Below, in pieces: positions 1 through 11,271 of a stretch of 64,000 bases of DNA. The stretch comes from Gordonia hirsuta DSM 44140 = NBRC 16056. Lineage in GTDB: Bacteria; Actinomycetota; Actinomycetes; Mycobacteriales; Mycobacteriaceae. The notes under the pieces are model-generated. The model was not told the origin of the DNA. It searched no databases and saw only the letters and a list, made by a program, of their open reading frames with translations. Each line of letters starts with the position of its first letter. The stretch's first letter is position 1. The stretch lies in the NCBI RefSeq assembly GCF_000333015.1, contig NZ_BANT01000002.1:186001-250000 (forward strand). The letters are read 5' to 3'. The translations under genes and the position numbers were made by a program.

Positions 1-1
1 C

Positions 2-301
2 ACCGACTACCACCTCGTCGCCACGCTGGCAGCGGTGGGCCTGGTGATCACGGTGGTCAGCACGATCGTGCGATACGGATTGCCCCGATGCTTCAGAGCC
101 GCGAGCACGGCGACGGTCGCAACGCTGCTGGGTGCGGTCGTGATCTATCTCGCCGACTGGCTGGCCGACCCGTGGAGCGGTCCGGTGGCTCTGCGCCCGC
201 TGCTGGTCTTCGGGCTGATCCTGGCCGGAGTGGCCCTGCGGGGCGCCGGTCTTGCGGTCAGTGACCGGTCAGCATCCGGAGCAGAACCTCCGCCTCGCTG
301 A
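2..301 (+). CDS. C-terminal part of a membrane protein (partial)
   Basis: The reading frame is open from the left edge and ends in TGA at 299-301, so only the last 99 residues are present. Two or three hydrophobic stretches are visible: one near the edge (LVATLAAVGLVITVV), one with TVATLLGAVVIYLADW, and one with LRPLLVFGLILAGVAL. They are followed by a short polar tail ending EPPPR. This looks like the end of a small integral membrane protein. The family is not recognisable from this fragment. Its 3' end overlaps the 3' end of the convergent DUF488 gene by 44 nt. Confidence 0.6.
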   Translation, partial: TDYHLVATLAAVGLVITVVSTIVRYGLPRCFRAASTATVATLLGAVVIYLADWLADPWSGPVALRPLLVFGLILAGVALRGAGLAVSDRSASGAEPPPR

Positions 302-626
302 TCTTTGGTTCCTTGGTGGCCGTCAACAGCGTCACGGGCCCCTCGGCGACGAACGACTTCAGCTTCTGCAGCGCCGCCTTCTGCTCGTCGTCGCTGGTCA
401 ACTCGGTGCGATAGCGGTCGGCGAATTCGTCGAACCTAGCCGGATCATGGCTGTACCACTTACGCAGATCCGTCGACGGAGCAACCTCCTTGCACCAGTC
501 GGTCAGCTGCGCGCGGTCCTTGCTGATCCCGCGCGGCCACAGCCGGTCGACCAGGATGCGGGCCCCGTCGGAGTCCTCCGGGTCATCGTAGATCCGGCGT
601 ATCTGTACCCGGGGAGTCTGGGCCAT
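258..626 (-). CDS. DUF488 family protein (YeaO-like)
   Basis: A 122-residue soluble protein. The motif VDRLWPRGISK in the N-terminal third, followed by the WCKEVAPSTDLRKWYSHD segment, is typical of the DUF488/YeaO family, and the length fits the family. Biochemical function is not established for this family. The C-terminus (VTLLTATKEPKISEAEVLLRML) also matches. It lies immediately downstream of the uracil-DNA glycosylase gene on the same strand and overlaps its 3' end by 44 nt, so the two are probably co-transcribed. Confidence 0.85.
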   Translation of the reverse strand: MAQTPRVQIRRIYDDPEDSDGARILVDRLWPRGISKDRAQLTDWCKEVAPSTDLRKWYSHDPARFDEFADRYRTELTSDDEQKAALQKLKSFVAEGPVTLLTATKEPKISEAEVLLRMLTGH

Positions 627-1356
627 CGGCGATCTCCTTTGCGCGCTGCAGTACCTGTTCCAGCATTCCAGGGGTCAGTCGGCCGGTGAAGGTGTTGTGT
701 TGGCTGACGTGGAAACTGCCGAGCACCGTCAACGCCCGCCCATCGTGGTGTTCCACCCGCACCTCGACGCCGTGTCCGAACTTCGGGCGCGGTCGCGGTA
801 CGGTCCAGCCCCCCTCGGCCAGCACGGTGAACAGCGCTTGCCACCCGAAGGCGCCCAGGACCACGATCGAACGCAGGGTGGAGCCCATCAGTTCCAGTTC
901 GCGAGCCAGGTAGGGCGAGCAGTTCCGTCGTTCCTGCGGGGTGGGTTTGTTCTCCGGTGGAGCACAGCGCACGGGCGAGGAGATTCGGGTACCGATCAGT
1001 GTCAATCCGTCGTCGATCGCCCAGGCGTGCGGCTGACTGGCCAGGCCGACCCGGTACATGGCCTCGAACAGGAAGTCTCCGCTGCGATCGCCGGTGAACA
1101 TCCGGCCGGTGCGATTGGCTCCGTGTGCGGCCGGTGCCAGACCGACGATCATCAGCGAGGCATCGGCCGGCCCGAATCCGGGTACGGGCCGGCCCCAGTA
1201 GGTCTGGTCGGCGAACGAGGCGCGCTTGACCTCGGCGACCTCCTCACGCCAGGCGACCAGCCGGGGGCAGGCGTAGCAGCCGATGATCAGTTCGTCGAGG
1301 CGTGCGATGCTGCTCATTGATTCGGCCCGGGCCGGTGCCGTCTCCGGAGAGTCCAC
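583..1356 (-). CDS. Type-5 uracil-DNA glycosylase (UdgB-like)
   Basis: A 257-residue DNA-repair glycosylase that removes uracil and deaminated bases from DNA. The visible family marks are GLAPAAHGANRTGRMFTGDRSG (motif A region), the Cys pair in GCYACPRL, further Cys in PVRCAPPEN and RRNCSPYL (four Cys for the Fe-S cluster), and GSFHVSQHNTFTG near the C-terminus. Lack of an Asp or Asn in motif A is characteristic of UdgB rather than of family 4. The GTG start at 1356 is favoured because TAGACT lies six nt upstream of it, which suggests a leaderless mRNA. An internal ATG at 1314 is the alternative. Confidence 0.88.
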   Translation of the reverse strand: MDSPETAPARAESMSSIARLDELIIGCYACPRLVAWREEVAEVKRASFADQTYWGRPVPGFGPADASLMIVGLAPAAHGANRTGRMFTGDRSGDFLFEAMYRVGLASQPHAWAIDDGLTLIGTRISSPVRCAPPENKPTPQERRNCSPYLARELELMGSTLRSIVVLGAFGWQALFTVLAEGGWTVPRPRPKFGHGVEVRVEHHDGRALTVLGSFHVSQHNTFTGRLTPGMLEQVLQRAKEIADGPDSPGTDTPDLR

Positions 1357-1362
1357 GACTGC

Positions 1363-1368
1363 AGTCTA
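1363..1368 (-). promoter_or_regulatory. -10 box (TAGACT), leaderless promoter of the udgB-like gene
   Basis: TAGACT on the minus strand ends six nt before the GTG at 1356. That spacing puts the transcription start on or next to the start codon, the usual actinobacterial leaderless arrangement. No convincing -35 hexamer is seen. Confidence 0.45.
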
Positions 1369-1388
1369 GGCCTGGACGATCTTCGCCC

Positions 1389-2180
1389 TCAGGGCTGAGC
1401 CCGGGCGGCCCAGCGTCCGTCGCGGTGGCTGATCGCAATCGGGTAGTCGAAGCAGCGGCTGACGTTCTCGGTGGTCAGTACATCGCCGGCGGCTCCGACG
1501 GCCAGGAGCCGGCCGTCGGCGATCAACATGGCGTGGGTGGTGCTCACCGGCAACTCCTCCAGATGGTGGGTCACCAGAACGGTCGCCAATTCCGGGTGTG
1601 TCCGGTGCAACTCGTCGAGGGTGTGCAGAAAGCGTTCGCGGGCCGCCACATCCAGACCGGTCGTCGGCTCGTCGAGCAGCAGCAGCTCGGGGCCCGGGAG
1701 CAGGGCGCGGGCGATCAGCGTCCGGCCGCGCTCGCCCTGGGACAGGTTGGGCCACAGGGCATCGCGAATGGGGCTCAGCCCCAGTGCCGAGATCAATTCC
1801 TCGGCGCGTGCGGTGACCGCCGGCTCAGGTGTCCACCGGGGAACCAGATCGTTGCTGCCGGTCGCGCCGGTGAGGACCACCTGGTGCACCGACAGCGGCG
1901 AGCCGATCCGCTGCCGAGGATTGACGTGCCCGATGGAATGGCGCAGTTCCCGGATATCGACCCGGCCCAGCTGTTCGCCGAGGATCCGGGCTGCGCCGCG
2001 CGTGGGATGCGCGGTGGCTCCACAGATTCCCAGGATGGTGCTCTTGCCGGCGCCGTTGGGCCCGATCAGCGCCCAGTGCTCCCCGGAGCGGACCGTGAAC
2101 GAGACGTCGGACAGGATGTCACGGCCGTTGCGGACGAAGTCGACGGCATCGAGTTCGAGGAGGACGGGCACGGGCAACAC
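1389..2180 (-). CDS. ABC transporter ATP-binding protein (stand-alone)
   Basis: A 263-residue nucleotide-binding subunit. Walker A is GPNGAGKST (about residue 38), the signature is LSQGERGR, Walker B is LLLLDEPT and the switch His is in VLVTHH. The sequence most resembles the ModF/YlmA type of lone ABC ATPase. No permease or binding-protein gene is adjacent, so the partner and substrate are unknown. The GTG start (MLPVPVLLELDAVDF) puts the domain at the very N-terminus. The frame stays open further upstream, but that extension has no ABC character and covers the opposite gene. Confidence 0.88.
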   Translation of the reverse strand: MLPVPVLLELDAVDFVRNGRDILSDVSFTVRSGEHWALIGPNGAGKSTILGICGATAHPTRGAARILGEQLGRVDIRELRHSIGHVNPRQRIGSPLSVHQVVLTGATGSNDLVPRWTPEPAVTARAEELISALGLSPIRDALWPNLSQGERGRTLIARALLPGPELLLLDEPTTGLDVAARERFLHTLDELHRTHPELATVLVTHHLEELPVSTTHAMLIADGRLLAVGAAGDVLTTENVSRCFDYPIAISHRDGRWAARAQP

Positions 2181-2249
2181 ATTACGGCGCCGTGCTCGCG
2201 CTGGCAGAATAGGACCTCTGATGTGGTCGGTCGGGTGTCCGGAGGAACT

Positions 2250-2768
2250 GTGAAGATACTCGTTCTCGCCATCGCCGCGGTGTCGATGATGGTGCTGGCG
2301 CTGGTCGCTGCCCCGCAGGCCGGCGCCGCCCCGCCGCCGGTCGCCGGCCAGCAGGGGAGTGCCGCGGCGCTGACCGCCCCGGGAACCGCAGGACTGCGGT
2401 GGGATCTGGCGATCGCCTACACGCTGGCGTCCACGGAGGCGCGGGCGTCGGGAGTGCCGATGCACATCACATCGGGCAAACGCAGCCGGGCACAGCAGGC
2501 GGCGTTGTGGCGTCAGGGTCTGGCGACCTACGGGGACCCGGCGGTGGCTCGCCGCTGGGTGCTGCCGCCGGGGGAGTCGACCCATGAGACCGGTGAGGCC
2601 ATCGATGTGGGACCGCGTGCCGGGGCCGCATGGCTGCAACGTCATGGTGCCCGGTACGGGCTGTGCCGGCCCTTCGACAACGAGTGGTGGCATTTCGAAC
2701 GGCTGACCGTGCCCGGGCTGCCCTGTCCTCCGCGAGTGGCCGACGCGTCGGTTCGCAGCCGGCGCTGA
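2250..2768 (+). CDS. Secreted D-alanyl-D-alanine carboxypeptidase, VanY family
   Basis: A 172-residue exported zinc peptidase expected to trim peptidoglycan stem peptides. An N-terminal signal peptide (KILVLAIAAVSMMVLALVAA, cleavage near AGA at residue 27) is followed by a VanY core. The core has SGKRSRAQQ, the zinc motif STHETGEAIDVG (SxHxxGxAxD) and EWWHFE with the second ligand His. GTG at 2250 has GGAGGA just upstream (2241-2246) and is the clear start. The gene diverges from the ABC ATPase gene across about 70 bp. The domain is minimal in size, with no extra cell-wall-binding module. Confidence 0.88.
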   Translation: MKILVLAIAAVSMMVLALVAAPQAGAAPPPVAGQQGSAAALTAPGTAGLRWDLAIAYTLASTEARASGVPMHITSGKRSRAQQAALWRQGLATYGDPAVARRWVLPPGESTHETGEAIDVGPRAGAAWLQRHGARYGLCRPFDNEWWHFERLTVPGLPCPPRVADASVRSRR

Positions 2769-2809
2769 TCGGAGCCCAGTGATCAGCGTTGTTTCCGCAA
2801 ACCCCGTCT

Positions 2810-3487
2810 ATGAGTCAGGATGTATCGGTGCCTGAGTATGTGTCGTACGAAGAATTCGGCCGCAACTTCTTCGAAGTCGCGGTGACCGAAAGCCGCATCG
2901 CGGCCGCGTTCTCCGCGATCGCCGGCGAAGAGTTCCAGGTCGGCCCGCTGCCCGCCGGGCCGGGCGGTGTGGTGAAGGTGGTCGCCGACGTGCGGATCGC
3001 CGAACCGCAGATCGCCCGGACCGTGGGCGAGCTGATCACGTTCACCGTCGAACTGCCGCTGGCGATCGGGCTGCTGATCGACCTGAAACTCGACCGCATC
3101 CACTACGACGTCGCCGGTCTGATCACGCTGCCGCTGACGGTGCGCTGCGCCAAACCGCTGGAATTGCGGATCGAGGTGGACCCGCCGGCGCCCCGGGACG
3201 TCTTCGTCGACGTCAACTCCCGGAACATGCGCGGGGAGATCATCCGCAACCTCGCCCAGGTCGACGCCGAGATCCGCCGGGTGATCGCCAAGACCGTCGC
3301 CGAGGAGATCGACAAGCCGGAGGTGCGCCGGGCACGGTACATCGACGTCGCCCAGGAACTGTCCCGGGCGCTGGAGGGCACCGTCGAAGACGAGGCCGAG
3401 GCGATCGCCGACGTCGAACAGGGTGTGGTCGAGGCCATCGCGGAGGTGGCCGCCGAGGATCAGATTCCACCACCGCCCACCGAATAG
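2810..3487 (+). CDS. Conserved hypothetical protein
   Basis: A 225-residue protein of no family I can name. It is soluble-looking but has one hydrophobic patch (residues about 80-100, ELPLAIGLLIDLKLDRIHYDVAGLITLPL). The middle resembles a beta-rich lipid-binding fold (alternating hydrophobic strands, VDPPAPRDVFVDVNSR), and the last 70 residues are acidic and helical. ATG at 2810 is chosen over an upstream start at 2789. It precedes the GST gene by 25 nt on the same strand, so the two may share a transcript. Function is unknown. Confidence 0.7.
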   Translation: MSQDVSVPEYVSYEEFGRNFFEVAVTESRIAAAFSAIAGEEFQVGPLPAGPGGVVKVVADVRIAEPQIARTVGELITFTVELPLAIGLLIDLKLDRIHYDVAGLITLPLTVRCAKPLELRIEVDPPAPRDVFVDVNSRNMRGEIIRNLAQVDAEIRRVIAKTVAEEIDKPEVRRARYIDVAQELSRALEGTVEDEAEAIADVEQGVVEAIAEVAAEDQIPPPPTE

Positions 3488-3512
3488 CGGACCCATGCGG
3501 CATGGTGGAACC

Positions 3513-4511
<999 letters not shown>

Positions 4512-4592
4512 GTCCTGTGCGGTGAGGCGGTGCTGATCGATCCGGCGGGCCGGCCCCGCGTCGAGCACGCTGCCTGCCGCGCGGGCGGTCAT

Positions 4593-4598
4593 TAGACT
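4593..4598 (+). promoter_or_regulatory. -10 box (TAGACT) of the yjdM-like gene
   Basis: TAGACT ends seven nt before the ATG at 4606, a leaderless arrangement. It argues against the GTG at 4600, which would be only one nt from the box. Confidence 0.45.
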
Positions 4599-4605
4599 CG
4601 TGGGC

Positions 4606-4980
4606 ATGTCCGACGATGATTTCGCTCTGCCGCCGTGCCCGCGGTGCGCCAGCGAATACACCTACGAATCCGGCCCGCTGCTGACCTGTTCGATGTGCGG
4701 CCACGAGTGGGCCGTCGAGGAGACTCCGGCCTCGGCCGGGGAGCAGACCGATGAACCGGAGGTGCGCGATGCGGTCGGCAATGTTCTGACCGACGGCGAC
4801 TCTGTGGTGCTGGTCAAAAGTGTCAAGATCGCCGGCGGCGGGGGAGGCACGGTCAAGGCCGGGACCAAAGTGCCGGGAATCCGGCTGATCGCCGACCGCG
4901 GTGACGGCCACGACATCGACGCCAAGGTGCCCGGGCTGGGCAGGCTCAAACTCAAGTCCTCGGTTGTGAAGCGGAGCTGA
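4606..4980 (+). CDS. yjdM: Zinc-ribbon protein YjdM (PhnA-like)
   Basis: A 124-residue protein with an N-terminal zinc ribbon made of CPRC (residues about 11-14) and CSMC (about 29-32). It is followed by the conserved PhnA/YjdM domain (DGDSVVLVKSVKIAGGGGGTVKAGTKV). The family was once linked to phosphonoacetate use but its true role is unresolved. It stands 11 nt upstream of the MFS gene on the same strand and may be co-transcribed with it. Confidence 0.88.
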   Translation: MSDDDFALPPCPRCASEYTYESGPLLTCSMCGHEWAVEETPASAGEQTDEPEVRDAVGNVLTDGDSVVLVKSVKIAGGGGGTVKAGTKVPGIRLIADRGDGHDIDAKVPGLGRLKLKSSVVKRS

Positions 4981-4991
4981 GCACCGCGCAG

Positions 4992-6296
4992 GTGAAGTCT
5001 CCCCGGAGCCAGATGTTCGCGGCGCTTGCGGTACCGAACTTCCGCAAGTACGTCAGCGGCGCGCTGGTCTCCAACATCGGCACGTGGATTCAGCGAGTCG
5101 CCCAGGACTGGCTGGTGCTGCAGCTGTCCGGTGGCAGCGCGATGGCGGTCGGCGTCACCACCGCGCTGCAGTTCCTGCCGGCGCTGGTGCTCGGACCGAT
5201 CGGCGGACTGCTGGCCGACCGGTTCGACAAACGCCGGCTGCTGATGTTCACCCAGAGCTGGATGGCATTGTCGGCGCTGGCCCTGGGCGCCCTGGCGGTC
5301 ACCGGCATCGCGCGCACCTGGCACGTCTATGTCTTCGCCTTCGTCTTCGGTATCGGGACCGCGCTGGATGCGCCGGCGCGGCAGGCCTTCGTCTCCGAAG
5401 TGGTCGGACCCCGCTATCTGACCAATGCGATCGGGCTGAACAGCTCATCGTTCAACGCCGCCCGCCTGATCGGACCGGGTGTTGCGGGACTGATCATGGC
5501 CACGGCCGGTGCGGGCTGGGCGATCTTGACCAATGCGGTCAGCTATCTGGCGTTTCTGCTCGCACTGCTGGCACTGGACGGAAGCAGCCTGTGCCGGACC
5601 GAGCCGCTGGCACGCGCCAAAGGACAGCTGCGCGACGGATTCCGGTACGTCTACGCGCGCGCCGACCTGATGACCGCGTTGGGGGTGGCCTTCGCGCTGG
5701 GTACCTTCGGCATGAACTTTCAGATGACGACGGCGCTGATGGTGCGCAACCAGTTCGAGCTCGGCGCACAGGCCTACGGCCTGCTCGGCTCGATCATGGG
5801 GGTCGGCTCGCTGTTAGGCGCATTGCTGGCCGCCCGGCGCGGGCAGGCGCCCCGGCTGCGGTTCGTGGTCGGTTCGGCGCTGTTCGTCGGTGCCCTGATC
5901 GCCCTATCGGGGCTGTCCCCGAACTACGTGTGGTTCGCGGTGAGCCTGCCGGTGATCGGGCTGTCGGTGCTGTTGACCCTGACCGCGACCAATATGTACA
6001 TCCAGACCAGCGTCGACCCGCAGCTGCGGGGGCGGGTGATGGCCCTGTACATGACGGTTCTGATGGGCGGCACTCCGGTCGGAGCGCCGCTGCTGGGCTG
6101 GCTGGCCGAGCTGTTCGGGCCGCGGGCGCCGTTGGTCGCAGGCGGGCTGCTTCAGGTGGCTACCATCGGCGCGGTGATCGTGCTGGCGCGCAGAAGAGCA
6201 GCGGCCGACGACGCCCTGCCGCCGCCGGGAGGCATCGAGCCGCCGGTGATCGAGGAACCGGTCGACACCGGGCCGCTACCGGCCACCGAGCGCTGA
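4992..6296 (+). CDS. MFS transporter (MFS_3/DHA3 exporter type)
   Basis: A 434-residue integral membrane protein with about 12 hydrophobic segments and the MFS_3 pattern: an N-terminal FRKYVSGALVSNIGTWIQRVAQDWLV, then GPIGGLLADRFDKRRLL (the loop 2-3 motif). Relatives include EntS-like exporters and drug efflux pumps. The substrate cannot be inferred. The C-terminal tail is polar. The GTG start at 4992 follows yjdM by 11 nt. The gene ends base to base against the convergent gene that follows: the two stops share the palindrome TGATCA at 6294-6299. Confidence 0.85.
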   Translation: MKSPRSQMFAALAVPNFRKYVSGALVSNIGTWIQRVAQDWLVLQLSGGSAMAVGVTTALQFLPALVLGPIGGLLADRFDKRRLLMFTQSWMALSALALGALAVTGIARTWHVYVFAFVFGIGTALDAPARQAFVSEVVGPRYLTNAIGLNSSSFNAARLIGPGVAGLIMATAGAGWAILTNAVSYLAFLLALLALDGSSLCRTEPLARAKGQLRDGFRYVYARADLMTALGVAFALGTFGMNFQMTTALMVRNQFELGAQAYGLLGSIMGVGSLLGALLAARRGQAPRLRFVVGSALFVGALIALSGLSPNYVWFAVSLPVIGLSVLLTLTATNMYIQTSVDPQLRGRVMALYMTVLMGGTPVGAPLLGWLAELFGPRAPLVAGGLLQVATIGAVIVLARRRAAADDALPPPGGIEPPVIEEPVDTGPLPATER

Positions 6297-7001
6297 TCAG
6301 CCCGTCGGGGTCCACCCGGCCAGCACCGCGATCAGCGAACCGCCCAGCACCACCACGGCCACTGCCAGCGCCCACAGCGTCACGATCAGCGCCAGCCACA
6401 GCGTCCGCAAGGACACCGGCATGAAGGCCGCCAGCAGCGGCTGCCGCTGGGCGTCGGGGGTGACCCGTGCGGTCAGGGCGGTGATCAGCCGGGTGGCCTG
6501 CCACAGGCTGCCCAGCCGCCAGAAAGAGGTCCGGCCGCCGGTGGCCAATCCCGCCAGATCTTTCAGCTCGGTGCCCGAGCGGACGTCGCCGACGTAGTCG
6601 ACGGCTTGGCGGGCCAGGTGTTCGGGATGTTCGATGGCGCGGGTGATCGGTGCCAGCCTGCGGTGAACCAGAAACGGCAGCGCCACCGCCGGCAGGCAGA
6701 GCAGCACCACGACGATCACCCCGACGGGCAGCCGCCAGTGCTCGGCATGCCGCCAGGCCAGCACACCCGCGACCATCGCAACCAGGCCGATCAGTGCGGC
6801 CACCGACGCGATCGCGAACACCAACAGGCGCAGGCCGCGTCCGGTCACTTCCAGGGACCGCGCGATCGCGCCGCCGATGACCGCGCGGCGCGAGACCTCG
6901 GCGGCGCTCACCTCGGAACCCTCGACGGCTTCGACAGCCTTGACGGGCGCGTCGGCCGCCGGGACGTCGTCGTGCTCGTCGGGATCGACGGAATCGGGCA
7001 T
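6297..7001 (-). CDS. Hypothetical membrane protein
   Basis: A 234-residue protein with an acidic N-terminal tail (about 50 residues rich in D, E and A). It then has two adjacent transmembrane segments (about residues 58-84 and 92-112), a polar middle, and a strongly hydrophobic segment near the C-terminus (about 203-228). No recognised domain. It diverges from the tex gene over 43 bp and converges base to base with the MFS gene. Confidence 0.75.
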   Translation of the reverse strand: MPDSVDPDEHDDVPAADAPVKAVEAVEGSEVSAAEVSRRAVIGGAIARSLEVTGRGLRLLVFAIASVAALIGLVAMVAGVLAWRHAEHWRLPVGVIVVVLLCLPAVALPFLVHRRLAPITRAIEHPEHLARQAVDYVGDVRSGTELKDLAGLATGGRTSFWRLGSLWQATRLITALTARVTPDAQRQPLLAAFMPVSLRTLWLALIVTLWALAVAVVVLGGSLIAVLAGWTPTG

Positions 7002-7044
7002 GGCTCACTGTAAACCGTCGGCGGTGCCCGGTAACCTGGCGCGC

Positions 7045-9552
<2,508 letters not shown>

Positions 9553-9731
9553 GAACGGTGCCCTCCGGGGCGCTCGGCATCGCCGGAGTCCGGTTCCCGG
9601 TCTGGTCCCGAATCGGCCACGGGGGTGGGCGACCGGCGCGCAGCGTGACCCTGACTGACCCGGACGGAAACCAGTTCTGTATCGCCGCGGCCGGTGACCG
9701 CGAGACCGTCACCGGGTTGGCAGGTCCGGGG
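9553..9731 (+). pseudogene. Remnant of a VOC (glyoxalase-like) protein C-terminus
   Basis: The frame opening at GTG 9549 (overlapping the tex stop) reads ARSVTLTDPDGNQFCIAA at about residues 30-47. This is the DPDGN-FC signature that closes a VOC domain. Nothing upstream in this frame belongs to a VOC fold because that DNA codes for Tex, and the frame then runs antisense into the DUF503 gene. I read it as a degraded gene end rather than an active short gene. Confidence 0.4.
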
Positions 9732-10028
9732 CTACAGATCCTCGGAGGAGAAGTAGCGTGGGCGCGCCGACAGCAACTGCACCTCGGGTCTGGCGGCGGC
9801 CAGCCGTTCGACGATATCGAGGATCTCGACGACGTGCTCCCGGTCGGCACTGACCACGGCCACCCCGAGTTCGGTACGACGATGCAGGTCGCGGTGTCCG
9901 GTCTCGGCGACCGAGACATCACAGCGCCGCCGGATGTCGGCGATCAGCGGACGTACCACCGAGCGCTTCTGTTTGAGTGAGTGCACGTCGCCGAGAAGGA
10001 AATCGAGTTCTAAGGTTCCGATCCACAT
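9732..10028 (-). CDS. DUF503 family protein
   Basis: A 98-residue protein. It starts MWIGTLELDFLLGDVHSLKQKRS, the hallmark of DUF503 (small proteins of about 95 residues, function unknown, often near ribosome or translation genes). ATG at 10028 gives the usual length. It is 13 nt downstream of the pyruvyltransferase gene on the same strand and is probably the last gene of a ppk2-pyruvyltransferase-DUF503 transcript. Confidence 0.88.
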   Translation of the reverse strand: MWIGTLELDFLLGDVHSLKQKRSVVRPLIADIRRRCDVSVAETGHRDLHRRTELGVAVVSADREHVVEILDIVERLAAARPEVQLLSARPRYFSSEDL

Positions 10029-10041
10029 ACGGCGCTGAACT

Positions 10042-11271
10042 CTAGCGGATCCGGACCCCGCGCGGGTAGAGGTCGTCGGCCAGCACCCGCTTGACCGCCA
10101 CGGCCGCCTCGACCTCATCGGGGAAGTAGCCGCCGGCGGTGGGCCGGCCCGGGACGGGATCGGCGCCGGTCTGCATCGTCCAGCGGCTGCCGAGATCGGT
10201 GAGGGAGGCGTGTTTGGTCCCGTAATAATCCGGTTTGGGCACGATCGCCACCCCCGAATCGCCCGCGGCGGCGGCCATCAGGTGCGGATGGAACCGGGTG
10301 CACAGCCAGGTGGCTCCGCGCCCGACCGGCAGACCGTCGCGCCAGACGTCCAGGAACGGCAGCATACGGGCGCCGTCGATCCGGTCGCCCATCAGGACCG
10401 GTACCGTCATGTCCTGACCCGGGATGGCCTCGACCACGGTGACCTTCTCGCCCGGCACATCCCAGGCATCGAGTGTTTCGGTCAGCAGATCGGCCAGCGC
10501 CTGCGGTCCCTGCGCACCGTCGCGCCGGAAATCCTCGGTCAGATCGCTCTGCGCGCAGATGACCACCTCACCGGTCGGCAGGTGCGGGACCGGCCGCCGC
10601 AGCCGCGGCGACAACCACGCGTCGTCGCCGTGCAGTGTCCGCGAGCCGATGCCGTCCAGGAAGTCGTACGACGGTCGATCCCGGACGTCGAAGACGTCGA
10701 ACTGGGCCGCGTCGTCGCGGAAGCGTTCGAGCGCCGCACCCTCCAGCGGAGGCAGCAGCCCCTGCCCGGTGGCCACCGCTCGTGCCCCGGTGACCCGGGA
10801 GACCTCGGCGATCGCGGCGACCAGCGCCACATGGTGCGGCCAGACCCGGTTGACGTAGCCCCCGCCGACCAGATGGATGGTCTTGGCGCGCAGCAGCATC
10901 TCCACACCCGAGCCTTCGGCCGGAGCGACCCCGAAACGACTCGCGGCTCTGGCCACCCATTCCCAGGGCCGATCAGGGTCGATCTCCGGGTTCTCCGGGC
11001 GCGACTGCGCATGCATCGTCAACTCCCAGAGGGTGTTGACGAAGATCGCCCGCGGATTGGCGCGGCGCAGCAGCAGACTCGCCGATCCGGGGCGGCCGCA
11101 GTCGACGACGACGGTGGCCAGCGGACGGTGCCGGGCCAGGTGCCGCAGCCACGCCTCGGTGATCAGCTCATCGCCGTAGTTGGGATAGCCCGCTGGCCCG
11201 ACGAGGTAGACCAGATCGTGGAACTCGAAGGCACGCTGGGCCTTCCGGCGGAACGACGAGACAGCGCTCAC
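10042..11271 (-). CDS. Polysaccharide pyruvyl transferase family protein
   Basis: A 409-residue enzyme of the PS_pyruv_trans family (CsaB/WcaK fold), which moves pyruvate from phosphoenolpyruvate to sugar units as a ketal. Visible marks are the N-terminal LVGPAGYPNYGDELI (the GN(x)GDE substrate loop), HLVGGGYVNRVWPHHV in the middle and the C-terminal CTRFHPHLMAAAAG, where His-containing CxRxH is typical. The acceptor glycan is unknown. The start overlaps the ppk2 stop by four nt (ATGA), which indicates translational coupling. Confidence 0.87.
   Translation of the reverse strand: MSAVSSFRRKAQRAFEFHDLVYLVGPAGYPNYGDELITEAWLRHLARHRPLATVVVDCGRPGSASLLLRRANPRAIFVNTLWELTMHAQSRPENPEIDPDRPWEWVARAASRFGVAPAEGSGVEMLLRAKTIHLVGGGYVNRVWPHHVALVAAIAEVSRVTGARAVATGQGLLPPLEGAALERFRDDAAQFDVFDVRDRPSYDFLDGIGSRTLHGDDAWLSPRLRRPVPHLPTGEVVICAQSDLTEDFRRDGAQGPQALADLLTETLDAWDVPGEKVTVVEAIPGQDMTVPVLMGDRIDGARMLPFLDVWRDGLPVGRGATWLCTRFHPHLMAAAAGDSGVAIVPKPDYYGTKHASLTDLGSRWTMQTGADPVPGRPTAGGYFPDEVEAAVAVKRVLADDLYPRGVRIR

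Noticed and set aside
1302-2249. Plus-strand extension of the VanY-like gene far upstream
   Set aside because: It runs antisense to the ABC ATPase; the real start at 2250 has a ribosome site and signal peptide.
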